The translations under genes and the position numbers were made by a program. From a virus, in IMG/VR virus record IMGVR_UViG_3300023439_000005, positions 1-24,425 of that record: a DNA stretch of 24,425 nt; one strand, 5' to 3'. Below the pieces are notes generated by a model, which was not told the origin of the DNA, did not search any database, and saw only the letters and a program-made list of their open reading frames with translations. Below are positions 13,689 to 22,699 of this stretch, piece after piece (within the stretch, counting starts at the first letter, position 1; every line of letters starts with the position of its first letter).

Positions 13689-14857
13689 TGTTTGAAAAAA
13701 TTCTTAATGAAACATCTACATTAAAAAATATATCATTAAAAATTGATGGGGTACAAATAGTTCAAGATGATATAATGTCATTGGAGGTCATACAATCGAT
13801 CGATAAGTTTGGTTTAATTGGAACAGTTGATGTTAAAGACACTTACGATTTTAATAATAGTGGATTATTTGATTTTAATGGTGATAATGTTATGGATATT
13901 TCATTAATGGATATCGCAGATAACAAATCATTCAGAACATACCGAATTATAGATACTGAAGTTGTTCATGTACAAGAACGCCATAAAGCGTTTAGATTCC
14001 ATATAATTGATGAGATTTCATTTGTTTTGCAGAACACATATATGAGTAAGAGTTTTAATTGTACGCCGGTAGAAGCTTTTCGGCAATATATTAAAGAATT
14101 AAAAATAGATGTTCTTTTAAAAAATAATCAATTGAAGGAAAATATACACGATACAAGTATTAAGCATGCATTTGTGGTTCCCCAAAATGTAAGTGTTTAT
14201 GATTTTTTTGTTGAAAAATTTAAAGAAAGTAATATCCATATATATCAAGATCGTTACACATTACATGTGCATGAAATAAATATTCCCGCATTAACAACCG
14301 CGCAAGACAATAACGGGAAAAATGTGATATATACCAATAAAACGACGAATAACTTTTATTTGTATAAAATACATGAGTTTAAAGAAATAAGAAATAGTAC
14401 AAGAAAAATAATGCGCGAATATCCCCAAAGCAAAATATTTCGGTTTGACAATAATAAAATCATTAATGACAGCACATTTAATGTGTCAGACGTTCAAAAA
14501 AAATTAGCTTTGGCATCTTCAGATATGAGAAAATTGGTTATATCAAGAGGTGAAAAATATGGAACCCAAAGTAATAGCCAAAATACAAATATCAACCAAA
14601 AATTTGAGTTATTTAATACATATATGAAAGCGTGTGTTTTCCAGATGGCTGTCCCATGTGAACTGAAAGCATCTAATATAGGAATGGCTGCTGATCTTGT
14701 TTTAAAGGGCAACATTGGTTCAATTGATTCATCACAAAAGGGCGATCAAGTTAGTTCTGGCAAATATTTTATAAATACTGTACACGACCGCGTTATTGGT
14801 GATAAGCTGATACACAAATTAACATTAATTCGAGCGGATTCAAGGGTGGCAAAATGA
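13688..14857 (+). CDS. 27: Baseplate central hub protein (T4 gp27-like)
   Basis: From the ATG at 13688 this gives 389 residues, almost the T4 gp27 length (391). Features are the opening SLKIDGVQI...SLEVIQSIDKFGLIGTVDVKDTYDF domain, a fold also found in type VI secretion VgrG, then YRIIDTEVVHVQERHKAFRFHIIDEISFVL and later FELFNTYMKACVFQMAVPCELKASNIGMAADLVLKG (about 315-350). The protein forms the trimeric ring that adapts the threefold spike to the sixfold tube. The preceding TTG codon at 13685 would add one residue, but the ATG overlaps the previous TGA in the usual TGATG way. The next gene is the matching gp5 spike, overlapping by 4 nt. Confidence 0.84.
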   Translation: MFEKILNETSTLKNISLKIDGVQIVQDDIMSLEVIQSIDKFGLIGTVDVKDTYDFNNSGLFDFNGDNVMDISLMDIADNKSFRTYRIIDTEVVHVQERHKAFRFHIIDEISFVLQNTYMSKSFNCTPVEAFRQYIKELKIDVLLKNNQLKENIHDTSIKHAFVVPQNVSVYDFFVEKFKESNIHIYQDRYTLHVHEINIPALTTAQDNNGKNVIYTNKTTNNFYLYKIHEFKEIRNSTRKIMREYPQSKIFRFDNNKIINDSTFNVSDVQKKLALASSDMRKLVISRGEKYGTQSNSQNTNINQKFELFNTYMKACVFQMAVPCELKASNIGMAADLVLKGNIGSIDSSQKGDQVSSGKYFINTVHDRVIGDKLIHKLTLIRADSRVAK

Positions 14858-15774
14858 AAATGTTTAGAGGTGTTATTGAAGATAACAACGATCCTTTGAA
14901 AATCGGTCGAGTCCGGGTCAGAATATTTGGATTACATACTCCTAATAATGAAAATACCGGGGCGCCATTTAATTTTATAGATTCTAAAGATTTGCCATGG
15001 GCCGAAGTAATAGGCGGAACCGAGTTTGGTTTAATTTCGGGCATAGGTCTTAGCAACATACTTAAACAAGGTACATGGGTTTGGGTTGTGCTAGACCATG
15101 ATAATGTAAATAAACCAATAATTATTGGCGTAATTAAAGGATATTCAAAAAAACGCAAAACATATAAAAGTGGTGAAGGTTTTAATGATAAAGATGATGT
15201 TTATCCATTAAGTGCACGTGTTGAAGAATCAGATTTAAACCGTATTGCACGTGGCGGCGACCTTTCTGACCCCACATATAATTCACCACATAAACATATT
15301 AATGATAATATAGATAATGTAAGTATTTCGGATGCATCTTCTGGTGCAAATGTTTCTCAAACTGAGCCATTGAGCACATCTGATTTAAGCACATATCCCG
15401 AATGCTCAGTGCTTGAAACTGCATCCGGCCATATGATAGAAATAGATGATACCCCGAATAATGAGCGATTGCGGTTATATCATAAATCTGGTTCTTATAT
15501 TGAAATTCAACCAGATGGCTCTATAATTCAAAAAAGTACTGGCCCCGCAAGCCATTACATTCATGTTGGTGATATTAAAAAACATGTTATTGCTGGTGTA
15601 AAAGAATACATCGAAATGAATAAAGAAGAAATTATTGGCGGTAGTTTATTATCTAATGTAAAAGGAAATGTAAAACTACATGTTCAAGGAAATCTTGATT
15701 GGGTAGTTGATGGAAATATAACCATTTCTACTGGCAATTACAAAGTTGCCGCCGCAAGAATAGATTTGAATTAA
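14854..15774 (+). CDS. 5: Baseplate spike protein, gp5-like, lacking the lysozyme domain
   Basis: This 306-residue protein is much shorter than T4 gp5 (575). Residues 1 to about 105 are an OB-fold: MFRGVIEDNNDPLKIGRVRVRIFGLHT, LPWAEVIGG, GTWVWVVLDHDNVNKPIIIGVIKG. A short linker (about 106-180) includes YNSPHKH. Residues about 185-306 are a VgrG/gp5-type beta-prism with ETASGHMIEIDDTPNNERLRLYHKSGSYIEIQPDGSI and the repeats that follow. The lysozyme domain that sits between these in T4 is missing. The protein would form the trimeric membrane-piercing needle tipped by the PAAR protein encoded next. It starts within the gp27-like stop (ATGA) and ends TAATG, so hub, spike and tip are translationally coupled. 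Confidence 0.9.
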   Translation: MKMFRGVIEDNNDPLKIGRVRVRIFGLHTPNNENTGAPFNFIDSKDLPWAEVIGGTEFGLISGIGLSNILKQGTWVWVVLDHDNVNKPIIIGVIKGYSKKRKTYKSGEGFNDKDDVYPLSARVEESDLNRIARGGDLSDPTYNSPHKHINDNIDNVSISDASSGANVSQTEPLSTSDLSTYPECSVLETASGHMIEIDDTPNNERLRLYHKSGSYIEIQPDGSIIQKSTGPASHYIHVGDIKKHVIAGVKEYIEMNKEEIIGGSLLSNVKGNVKLHVQGNLDWVVDGNITISTGNYKVAAARIDLN

Positions 15775-16085
15775 TGCCGGCAGTTGCAAGAGAAACAGAT
15801 ACGATATTAACAGGTCATTTATGTGATACTGTATCAACAATAAAACCGGGAACAACGGGAAATAGTGTTAATGTTTTTGCGAACAATCTTGGAATAGCTT
15901 GTTCTGGCGATGCTATAACCGTTCACACTACACCCTCCGGGCCAGCGTGTGTTCCACATAATGCATTCACTGGGCAAGGTTCGGCTACAGTATTTATTGG
16001 TGGGAAAAGTGTAAATAGAATAAGCGACCCGGCCGATTTGGGCTCAATAAATGGCGGTTCCAACAATGTTTTCGTGGGAGGTTAA
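15774..16085 (+). CDS. PAAR-repeat spike tip protein (gp5.4-like)
   Basis: This 103-residue protein has the PAAR-domain layout. MPAVARETD is followed by TGHLCDTV (H15, C17), a Gly/Asn-rich strand series, THTTPSGPACVPH (with H51, C59, H62) and a GSATVFIGGKSVNRISDP closing motif. PAAR proteins form a small metal-bound cone on the end of the gp5/VgrG needle; the His and Cys residues are the likely ligands. The ATG overlaps the gp5 stop (TAATG), which supports direct pairing with that spike. It is predicted to be the first part of the particle to cross the outer membrane. Confidence 0.92.
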   Translation: MPAVARETDTILTGHLCDTVSTIKPGTTGNSVNVFANNLGIACSGDAITVHTTPSGPACVPHNAFTGQGSATVFIGGKSVNRISDPADLGSINGGSNNVFVGG

Positions 16086-16439
16086 GTGCCATTATATACA
16101 GATTTTAGGTCGCCTGATGCTGTTGTAACAGATGCAGCAGCTATAAATGACGCAATTAAAAATATATTATTAACAGATATTGGAAGTGTCCCGGGCAATC
16201 CGACATTTGGTAGTAATATAGCGAAAACATTATTTTCACAACTTGACCATATAACTATAAGTATTTTAAAAACACAAATATCGGATGCATTAGCTAAGTG
16301 GGAAAACCGCATATATATTAACGATGTGACCGTTCGGGAAATTCCCGAGTACAATAAAGTCGTGATTGATATTTCATACCAATATGCTGATGCGGCATTA
16401 AATATTAATGAAACTGTGTCAGTTGCGTTTGTTCAATAG
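16086..16439 (+). CDS. 25: Baseplate wedge protein gp25 family
   Basis: This 117-residue protein starts with GTG at 16086, directly after the previous TAA and behind a strong GGGAGG site. It shows the gp25/W family pattern: YTDFRSPD, AINDAIKNILLTDIGSVPGNPTFGSNIAKTLFSQLD, then ISDALAKWENRIYINDVTVREIPEYNKVVIDISYQ. gp25 is one of the most conserved parts of contractile injection machines and starts sheath assembly on the baseplate. T4 gp25 has 132 residues. Confidence 0.93.
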   Translation: MPLYTDFRSPDAVVTDAAAINDAIKNILLTDIGSVPGNPTFGSNIAKTLFSQLDHITISILKTQISDALAKWENRIYINDVTVREIPEYNKVVIDISYQYADAALNINETVSVAFVQ

Positions 16440-16440
16440 C

Positions 16441-16448
16441 TATAAATA
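16441..16448 (+). promoter_or_regulatory. T4-type late promoter for the gp6 wedge operon
   Basis: TATAAATA in the 30-nt gap between gene 25 and gene 6, 21 nt before the ATG at 16470. Exact consensus. Confidence 0.82.
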
Positions 16449-16469
16449 TAAATTAAAAGCGGTGGCAAA

Positions 16470-19058
16470 ATGGCAATAACTGAAACAGTACCATATAATT
16501 ATAATGAATTATATACTAGCTTACAAAATAAGTTCGCTGCGGCAAATTATGACGTTGCACCCGGTTCTAATGTTTCACAACTTATTACAGCCATGGCATA
16601 TTTTACTAGTATGCTTAATGTAAACACATCCGCAAATATCAATGAAACATTACTTTCACAAGCAACCACACGAGACAACGCCATTGTAGATGCCCGCGAA
16701 CTTGGATATGAAATTCAACATAAACGTTCATATATGTATGATATAACATTACATCTTGCCGGCTCATCAAATAATACTTATTCTATACCAAAATACACCG
16801 AATTCAAAGAAAATGGGAAAAGTTATTGGTATATGGGTAAACAATTGGATTTCGCATTACCACCAGACGTTGCTAACCCCACTGTGCCGCCAACTAAAGA
16901 TATTACAATACCCGTTATTGAAGGCGTATTATATCATTATAAAGATTTTTCCGATTTAACTACAACCATTGCACAAGTGCTGGATGAATCTGGGCAGCTT
17001 GTTCCCCAATCTTATGTTGATATCCCGTTTGCAAATATTGAAGATAATGGCATTGAATGTTTCGTTACATATTATGATGATTTCGGGAATCTTGTTACTA
17101 ATGAACAATGGGCGAAATCTCCGCAATTCATGATAGATAATGATTTAATCGTTGTTAACAAATTTTTTAGAATGGATAATGTAAAAACGCGCACACCTCG
17201 CATTTATTTTAAAATTGCCGGTGCTGGCAATGGCCTGCGTGTAGGAACTACTGTTAATATCACCGCATTAAATTCATCGGGCACACTGGGCGCCATGTCT
17301 TCACCATTGTCTAATGTGAATATCACAACAGCTTTACCTAATGTGGCAGTAACTAATGCAACGCTTATTACAACTGGCGCGGATGAAGAATCATTGGCCA
17401 GTATTAAACATAATGCACCGCGATTCTATAATAGTGCCAATCGCGTCGTTACTGCAAACGATTACAAAGCCGTTTGTAACCGACAATCAAGTGTGAAAGA
17501 TTCTGTAATATGGGGTGGGGATGATGAAATGCCCAAAGCACCGGGGCATATTTGGTTTAGTTTTTTACCAAGTACATTAGAACGAATCCATACGCCAACA
17601 TTATATAATCAAGAATTTTTATTACAAAATTTTTCATTTACTACTTGGGATTATACGCTAGCGCCGTCGGTTGACCCCGTCAATGCACCGGGGCCATATG
17701 AAGCTCAACAAATTGCGGCAGCTGCATATTATGCCCTCCGATTTATTGAAGATAAAGAAATAAAATCTACGGCGGCTGACTCGTCTGGAAATTTGATACA
17801 ACCCGGGATTTGGAATGTTCTAAGTAATTTTCAAATACCAACATTACAATTTCATAACCGTCACCCGTTTTATTTGGATTTTGAATACGATCTTAATATA
17901 ATGAAATATGATATCGTTACGTCAAAATCCGATATACACCAAAGTGTTTTTAATGTTATAGATAACTTTTTTACTGGCACAAATGATACATTTGCGGTCG
18001 AACGATTTGGAATTGAGTATTTCCATAGTTCGTTAACTAAGCGGATTGACTCTTTTTTAACTGATGCATCCGGTTATCATAGTGCATTATCAACCAAAAT
18101 ATTGATTACTGAAAAAAATATAGCAAGCGAAAATGTCAATCAATCATATAAAGATATTTTTATACCATTAGCGGTGCCGTTCGAATCATATTTTGACGCC
18201 AATGGATATCTATTATATAACACACTTCCGAATATAGATACGTCAAATTTTATTGATACCCGTTCGCAATCAGATATAGTAGCCGGCGTTCCAGCGCCAG
18301 GTACTGATTTATATACAGATTGGTCCAATATACAAACACAAATCAATAATGGTGTTAATCAAATATCAGAAACGGCGCTAATCGCACCAGTTCGCGTTAA
18401 AAATTCAGAAACTATTGCTGGGGCAAATAGTGCAAATATTACGCTAGCCCACCCAGTATACCCAGATGATCCATCAATTATAGATACAAATCCACAAGGC
18501 ACATGGCCATTTACGAAAACGGTCGTAACAAAAATTGTAAATGGGGTTGAAAGTGTTTTGGTACACGGCACAGATTGGTCAATTAACACGGCTTTACCAT
18601 TTAATCCAAATCTGATAACCTTAACTACACCATTGGCTGTGGGTGAATCAATTCGGGTAGACACAAATAATCAAGCAGGAAATTATATTTTATTTAATTC
18701 TTATAAAAAATATATAACCGTCCAATTATTTGTTGATGCATCTTTAATTATTGGCACAAGCGGGCAATTGTATAATATACCAGCATCATATTTAACAACA
18801 TCGGACGGTTTATATGATTTTACAACGGATACGAAATATTTAACAACTTTTGGGTATTCGCTATCAGCAGCGTCACAAGCAAACGCAATAACCGGGCCAA
18901 TTATTAAAACAATCTCACCAAGCACATACACCAGTTCACCATTACAATACAATTTATTCAAAAATGACAGATATTTAAATATGCGTTATAGCTCTAATAA
19001 TTTTGCAGTTGAACGGAATGTGATGCCCCGATTAAAGCGAGTGACTTTTAATGGCTGA
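16470..19058 (+). CDS. 6: Baseplate wedge protein gp6-like (baseplate_J type), enlarged
   Basis: This 862-residue protein is about 200 residues longer than T4 gp6 (660). Family marks are the N-terminal YNELYTSLQNKFAA...NINETLLSQATTRDNAIVDARELGYEIQHKRSYMYDITLHL, a central LASIKHNAPRFYNSANRVVTANDYKAVCNRQSSVKDSVIWGGDDE (about 310-354), and a FHNRHPFYLDFEYDLNIM region. A segment around residues 640-740 (LIAPVRVKNSETIAGANSANITL, then TWPFTKTVVTKIVNGVESVLVHGTDWSI) looks like an added beta domain. gp6 dimers form the ring joining the six wedges. A late promoter lies in front. The stop overlaps the next start by 8 nt. Confidence 0.9.
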   Translation: MAITETVPYNYNELYTSLQNKFAAANYDVAPGSNVSQLITAMAYFTSMLNVNTSANINETLLSQATTRDNAIVDARELGYEIQHKRSYMYDITLHLAGSSNNTYSIPKYTEFKENGKSYWYMGKQLDFALPPDVANPTVPPTKDITIPVIEGVLYHYKDFSDLTTTIAQVLDESGQLVPQSYVDIPFANIEDNGIECFVTYYDDFGNLVTNEQWAKSPQFMIDNDLIVVNKFFRMDNVKTRTPRIYFKIAGAGNGLRVGTTVNITALNSSGTLGAMSSPLSNVNITTALPNVAVTNATLITTGADEESLASIKHNAPRFYNSANRVVTANDYKAVCNRQSSVKDSVIWGGDDEMPKAPGHIWFSFLPSTLERIHTPTLYNQEFLLQNFSFTTWDYTLAPSVDPVNAPGPYEAQQIAAAAYYALRFIEDKEIKSTAADSSGNLIQPGIWNVLSNFQIPTLQFHNRHPFYLDFEYDLNIMKYDIVTSKSDIHQSVFNVIDNFFTGTNDTFAVERFGIEYFHSSLTKRIDSFLTDASGYHSALSTKILITEKNIASENVNQSYKDIFIPLAVPFESYFDANGYLLYNTLPNIDTSNFIDTRSQSDIVAGVPAPGTDLYTDWSNIQTQINNGVNQISETALIAPVRVKNSETIAGANSANITLAHPVYPDDPSIIDTNPQGTWPFTKTVVTKIVNGVESVLVHGTDWSINTALPFNPNLITLTTPLAVGESIRVDTNNQAGNYILFNSYKKYITVQLFVDASLIIGTSGQLYNIPASYLTTSDGLYDFTTDTKYLTTFGYSLSAASQANAITGPIIKTISPSTYTSSPLQYNLFKNDRYLNMRYSSNNFAVERNVMPRLKRVTFNG

Positions 19059-20439
19059 TTTAAGGAGTATATTCGAAGCATTAGTTCCTGAAAACATTAA
19101 AAATATACCATTAATAAAAACAGCAATGGATGTATTTTTAACAAACCTTGAAGAAAATGCCGCGATCGCTTTAGACATTAAAAACATATATGACCATGAT
19201 TTAAATGGACTTGAACCACCTATAATTGTTAAATCAAAAAAAGAACTAAAAAAGAGTATGTTGAATGTATATTTACAAGCGTTATATGATGTAATAAGTG
19301 CTGCACAAAAAAATCAAGCCTTAATAAAAAAATTAGAACTACAAGGTAATGTTTCAACTGCGATTTTAAAACAATCAGCAGAAACAATGTTATCATCTGG
19401 TTATTTTGCTGGCAATAAAAAATTCAAAGAATCAGTCGGCACATTGGCGAGTATTAAATATTCACACAATTTGGCTAGAATGTTAGAATCAAATCCAGAT
19501 ACAACATTACCCACAATTAATGAATCAAAACCATTCCATTTGGATATTTCGGGTCCGCTTACCAGTGAAATGTATTCATCTATTGTTACGCCATTATCGC
19601 ACCCGTTGGGATTTACATATGCGTATAATCAAACAATTGCAGAATCTTTAGTTGATTTATTCGGACTCGATAAAATTTATAATATAAATGCATTCCAAAT
19701 AAGAAATTCCGATTTTTCATATATTGTATTTTCCGAATTATCCGGGGTACAGTCAAATGGTTATATTATTTCTGGTGCCGCATATGATTCGGTGCAGAGC
19801 AGTTTTTTATCAACAGTTAATCCCAAAACTGGGGTTAATTTTACAATACAAGACTTCCAAAATCAAGTCAAAATTATAGGAAACAAACATGTTTCTAATA
19901 TAGAAGAAACTATATTATATGGGAGTCGTGATGTTCGTGTGGAGTTCACAGACGGTACATTTTTACACCAAAAACCAACTCGCCCCGGCACAGCCATAAT
20001 TTATAATGACGGCACAGTAAATTTCGTTACCCCAAATGGAGTACATTCGACATTATTACTAGATTATAATACTACTCTAAAAATAAATTATTCAGATTCG
20101 GTTGTCCCAACATCTTGGGATTGTTCGTCAACATTTTCAAATGATATACATCCCCTCCCGACAGACACGATGATTCTTGATCAATTTGTGTCCGCAGGTG
20201 TATATGCAACTGATGCTTCAACATATTATTTCACATCAGTCGAGCCAACAACCAATTCAGGCACAGTATTCCCATCGAATCCGCAAATTAGCGAAATATT
20301 TTATAGAACCGATTTGGCAGCCTTTTATATTTGGGATTACCATAACAATACATGGGTACAGGATAATACAATAACAGGCAACATAAATACTGGTGTCACC
20401 GCGCCAGGGGCAAGTTATTATTTCGCGTTTGCAAAGTAA
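19051..20439 (+). CDS. Probable baseplate wedge partner of gp6 (gp7-position), function not certain
   Basis: This 462-residue protein has a helical N-terminus (1-150: IFEALVPENIKNIPLIKTAMDVFLTNLEENAAIALDIKNIYD and following). Its C-terminus is beta-rich, with a STYYFTSVEPTTNSG...EIFYRTDLAAFYIWDYHNNTW module (about 385-440). It overlaps the gp6 gene by 8 nt, the position of gp7 in T4 and of tail protein I in simpler phages, where the partner forms the core wedge bundle with gp6. It is far shorter than T4 gp7 (1032). The N-terminal helices would fit the bundle role, while the C-terminal module resembles small display or fibre-contact domains. The assignment is inferred from position. Confidence 0.55.
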   Translation: MADLRSIFEALVPENIKNIPLIKTAMDVFLTNLEENAAIALDIKNIYDHDLNGLEPPIIVKSKKELKKSMLNVYLQALYDVISAAQKNQALIKKLELQGNVSTAILKQSAETMLSSGYFAGNKKFKESVGTLASIKYSHNLARMLESNPDTTLPTINESKPFHLDISGPLTSEMYSSIVTPLSHPLGFTYAYNQTIAESLVDLFGLDKIYNINAFQIRNSDFSYIVFSELSGVQSNGYIISGAAYDSVQSSFLSTVNPKTGVNFTIQDFQNQVKIIGNKHVSNIEETILYGSRDVRVEFTDGTFLHQKPTRPGTAIIYNDGTVNFVTPNGVHSTLLLDYNTTLKINYSDSVVPTSWDCSSTFSNDIHPLPTDTMILDQFVSAGVYATDASTYYFTSVEPTTNSGTVFPSNPQISEIFYRTDLAAFYIWDYHNNTWVQDNTITGNINTGVTAPGASYYFAFAK

Positions 20440-20463
20440 TAAATAACATCAAGAGGTACTAAC

Positions 20464-20745
20464 ATGGCTACAGCAGATGGATACGCACCATATCCTTTAA
20501 ATTTAACAGCATTGCAAGTGAAAGATGCGATCACCCGGGCTTTTAATTTAGACACCGAATTCCTTGGGAAGGTGTCTTATTTTGATACTCCAACACCGCC
20601 CGCGCTTTCGGCGTTGCCCAATAGTATAAAAACTGGTGATTTTTGGCATGATTCCAGCACCGGTATAAACGGCGATAAGTTATATCAAGCGAAAGTGGAC
20701 AATTCGGATGCATTAAACCCCGTTTTAGTGCTATTCGAGGTATAA
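20464..20745 (+). CDS. Small structural protein of unknown function
   Basis: The protein has 93 residues with an AGAGGT site before the ATG. It begins MATADGYAPYPLNLTALQVKDAITRAFN, a short helix, then a beta module: KVSYFDTPTPPALSALPNSIKTGDFWHDSSTG and LYQAKVDNS. The module echoes the C-terminal YYFTSVEPTT...EIFYRTD...YIWD motif of the preceding protein, so the two may share a small beta domain of fibre or baseplate type. No family was recognised. Its operon position, between a wedge gene and another structural gene, suggests a virion component. Confidence 0.6.
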   Translation: MATADGYAPYPLNLTALQVKDAITRAFNLDTEFLGKVSYFDTPTPPALSALPNSIKTGDFWHDSSTGINGDKLYQAKVDNSDALNPVLVLFEV

Positions 20746-20746
20746 T

Positions 20747-21538
20747 ATGGAAAAATTTAATTTTAAGGGCCATTTTAAAATAGAAATGCTTGATAAAAAT
20801 CGGCAAGTGATCGACGTTTATGAAGACCCGAATCTCATTATGACGCTTGCCCGAACAACTATGAGCGAAATATTTACTAATTTAAATACCGGGTTTGTGA
20901 ATAAATTTGTGATCGGCACAAATGGGCATATCGGGACAAATTTATTAACACCGAAAACCGCAAACGAAAACTTTGTGGATACGCGTACCACATTGTTCAG
21001 CACACCAATTACAACGCCCGCTAGCCCCACGGTTTTAACTAATACAATAGCACAAATCTACGAGGGAGATATATATTATGTATCAAACGCGACCGTGCCT
21101 GGATATTATGAATATGTTGGTGCACCAGCCACAAATTTACAAGTAACACAAACTGCGCTCGATAATGCCGCTTTATTTGTGATATTTACACCAAGTAATC
21201 CAACAATGACACCGTACCAATATGCTATAAATTTCACAATTCCCGGTACCAACAACAATATCACAACTGGTGACCCAGCCCTCATCGTATCCGAATCCGA
21301 TTCTACCGGCACATTGGCGCCAACCGGCTCAATTGTAAATGTGTTACATTCTGGAACATCGACAACATTCAATATTGAACTTAGTAATACGGCTGGTAAT
21401 GGTCAAAATTTAACAAATTCCGCATTTACCGAAGCTGCTTTGTTTTCTGGCAATAACATTTTCAGTATGAAAACATTTGTCGGTAAAATAAAAGATAATA
21501 CCACGACATTGCGAGTTGCTTGGACTATAACCTTTTGA
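20747..21538 (+). CDS. Virion structural protein, baseplate/fibre associated (unassigned)
   Basis: This 263-residue protein begins KFNFKGHFKIEMLDKNRQVIDVYEDPNLIMTLARTTMSEIFTN. That opening (GHFKIE-x-LD ... VY-E-x-NLIM-x-AR) looks familiar from structural proteins of marine T4-like phages. The rest (about 60-263) is Thr/Asn-rich beta sequence without Cys, ending TTTLRVAWTITF, typical of surface or fibre-linked proteins. A GAGG site overlaps the end of the preceding gene, so it is translated with its neighbours. It is the last virion gene before the nrd genes. No definite T4 equivalent can be named. Confidence 0.62.
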   Translation: MEKFNFKGHFKIEMLDKNRQVIDVYEDPNLIMTLARTTMSEIFTNLNTGFVNKFVIGTNGHIGTNLLTPKTANENFVDTRTTLFSTPITTPASPTVLTNTIAQIYEGDIYYVSNATVPGYYEYVGAPATNLQVTQTALDNAALFVIFTPSNPTMTPYQYAINFTIPGTNNNITTGDPALIVSESDSTGTLAPTGSIVNVLHSGTSTTFNIELSNTAGNGQNLTNSAFTEAALFSGNNIFSMKTFVGKIKDNTTTLRVAWTITF

Positions 21539-21554
21539 TATATTATTAATGGTG

Positions 21555-21587
21555 CCCCGTATATAATTGATTTATTAAATTAGGGGG
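21555..21587 (+). promoter_or_regulatory. Possible leader hairpin over the nrdB ribosome site, with a -10-like TATAAT
   Basis: In the 54-nt gap before nrdB, CCCC (21555-21558) can pair with GGGG (21583-21586), and TAATT (21564-21568) with AATTA (21578-21582). This would bury the AGGGGG ribosome site. TATAAT at 21562-21567 could be the -10 of an early or middle promoter, but a TTGATA upstream is 21 nt away, which is too far to be convincing. Both calls are tentative. Confidence 0.3.
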
Positions 21588-21592
21588 TTTCT

Positions 21593-22681
21593 GTGAAATA
21601 TATTTTGAATACTAAAAACTTGGTCCCAAAAAAAACATTAGAGCGAATTTTCTTTGGTGAGTTTTCGGGGTTCCAGCGTTATGATAACCCCATGTATAAA
21701 TTTGCAGTTTCCATGGAAGAAAAACAACGGAACGCGTTTTGGAATCCCAATGAGATTTCAATGCAAACAGACTCACAAAAGTTTTTTGATATGCCTGAAC
21801 CCATGCAGTCCGTAATGATCCGCATTTGGCTATTTCAAACACTTATGGACTCCGGTCAAAATTCGGGCATTGAGGGCATTCTCGCCGAAATGTGTACTAA
21901 CCCAGAATTTCAAGCCATGTTTAAGACATGGGGATATTTTGAATTAATACATTCATTGAGTTATTCACACATTCTCAGGGGTATTTTTTCCAGCAGTTCA
22001 GAAATTTTTGATAAAATTAAAGATTATCCAGAAATTCAACAACGGATAGATAAAGAAATTGAGTTGTACTCCCGTGTGAAAAATATATCCAACATTGGAA
22101 ATATTGAAGATAAAAAGAAATTAGTACTGGAATTGTTGGTTAATATATTTGCGCTAGAAGGAATTAAATTTTATGTATCATTTTTAATTACATATGTTAT
22201 CAATGATTCATTCAAAAATTCCATTCAAGGTGCAACAAGAATAATCAAATTAATCAATTTCGATGAAGATTTACATACATCTATGTGTAATGGCTTATTA
22301 AATATTTTGAAAAAAGAAAAAACTGAGGGGTTTTCTGAATTAATGAATTCTGAGTGGTATTCTGATATGATTCAAACCACTATGAAACAAGTCCATGAAG
22401 ACGAAATTATATTTGCTAAATACTTACTAAATACCGGCGAAATACCATCATTAACAATCCCAGTGATTGATCAATTTTTGAAATATTATGTGGATTTACG
22501 AACCGCGCAGCTCGGACAACCCAAGATTTATAATCAGGAAAAAACCGACATTGTACGATTTTTCGAACACTATAAAGATATGAATTTGGATAATTCAGCA
22601 CTGCAAGAATCAGATGCCGCGGTTTATTCAATTGCCATTATGAATTCTGATATTCCGGACGGCCCATTAAATATCGAGTAA
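21593..22681 (+). CDS. nrdB: Ribonucleotide reductase class Ia small (beta) subunit
   Basis: This 362-residue protein starts at GTG 21593 behind AGGGGG. It makes the diferric-tyrosyl radical that NrdA uses to reduce ribonucleotides for phage DNA synthesis. Iron ligands line up with the E. coli set: D86 (TLMDS), E117 and H120 (YFELIHS), E189 (ALEGIKFYVSF), E225 and H228 (FDEDLH). The radical tyrosine is Y124 in SLSYSHILR, so the enzyme looks active and not a Mn or Tyr-less variant. The C-terminus is acidic and probably docks in NrdA. It is the first non-virion gene of the strand. In T4, nrdA precedes nrdB; here the order is reversed. Confidence 0.96.
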   Translation: MKYILNTKNLVPKKTLERIFFGEFSGFQRYDNPMYKFAVSMEEKQRNAFWNPNEISMQTDSQKFFDMPEPMQSVMIRIWLFQTLMDSGQNSGIEGILAEMCTNPEFQAMFKTWGYFELIHSLSYSHILRGIFSSSSEIFDKIKDYPEIQQRIDKEIELYSRVKNISNIGNIEDKKKLVLELLVNIFALEGIKFYVSFLITYVINDSFKNSIQGATRIIKLINFDEDLHTSMCNGLLNILKKEKTEGFSELMNSEWYSDMIQTTMKQVHEDEIIFAKYLLNTGEIPSLTIPVIDQFLKYYVDLRTAQLGQPKIYNQEKTDIVRFFEHYKDMNLDNSALQESDAAVYSIAIMNSDIPDGPLNIE

Positions 22682-22699
22682 AATTTGGGAATACTAAAT

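Noticed and set aside
14770-14777. TATAAATA inside the gp27-like gene
   Set aside because: It is in coding sequence, 77 nt from the next start, with no gap to promote; chance is likely.
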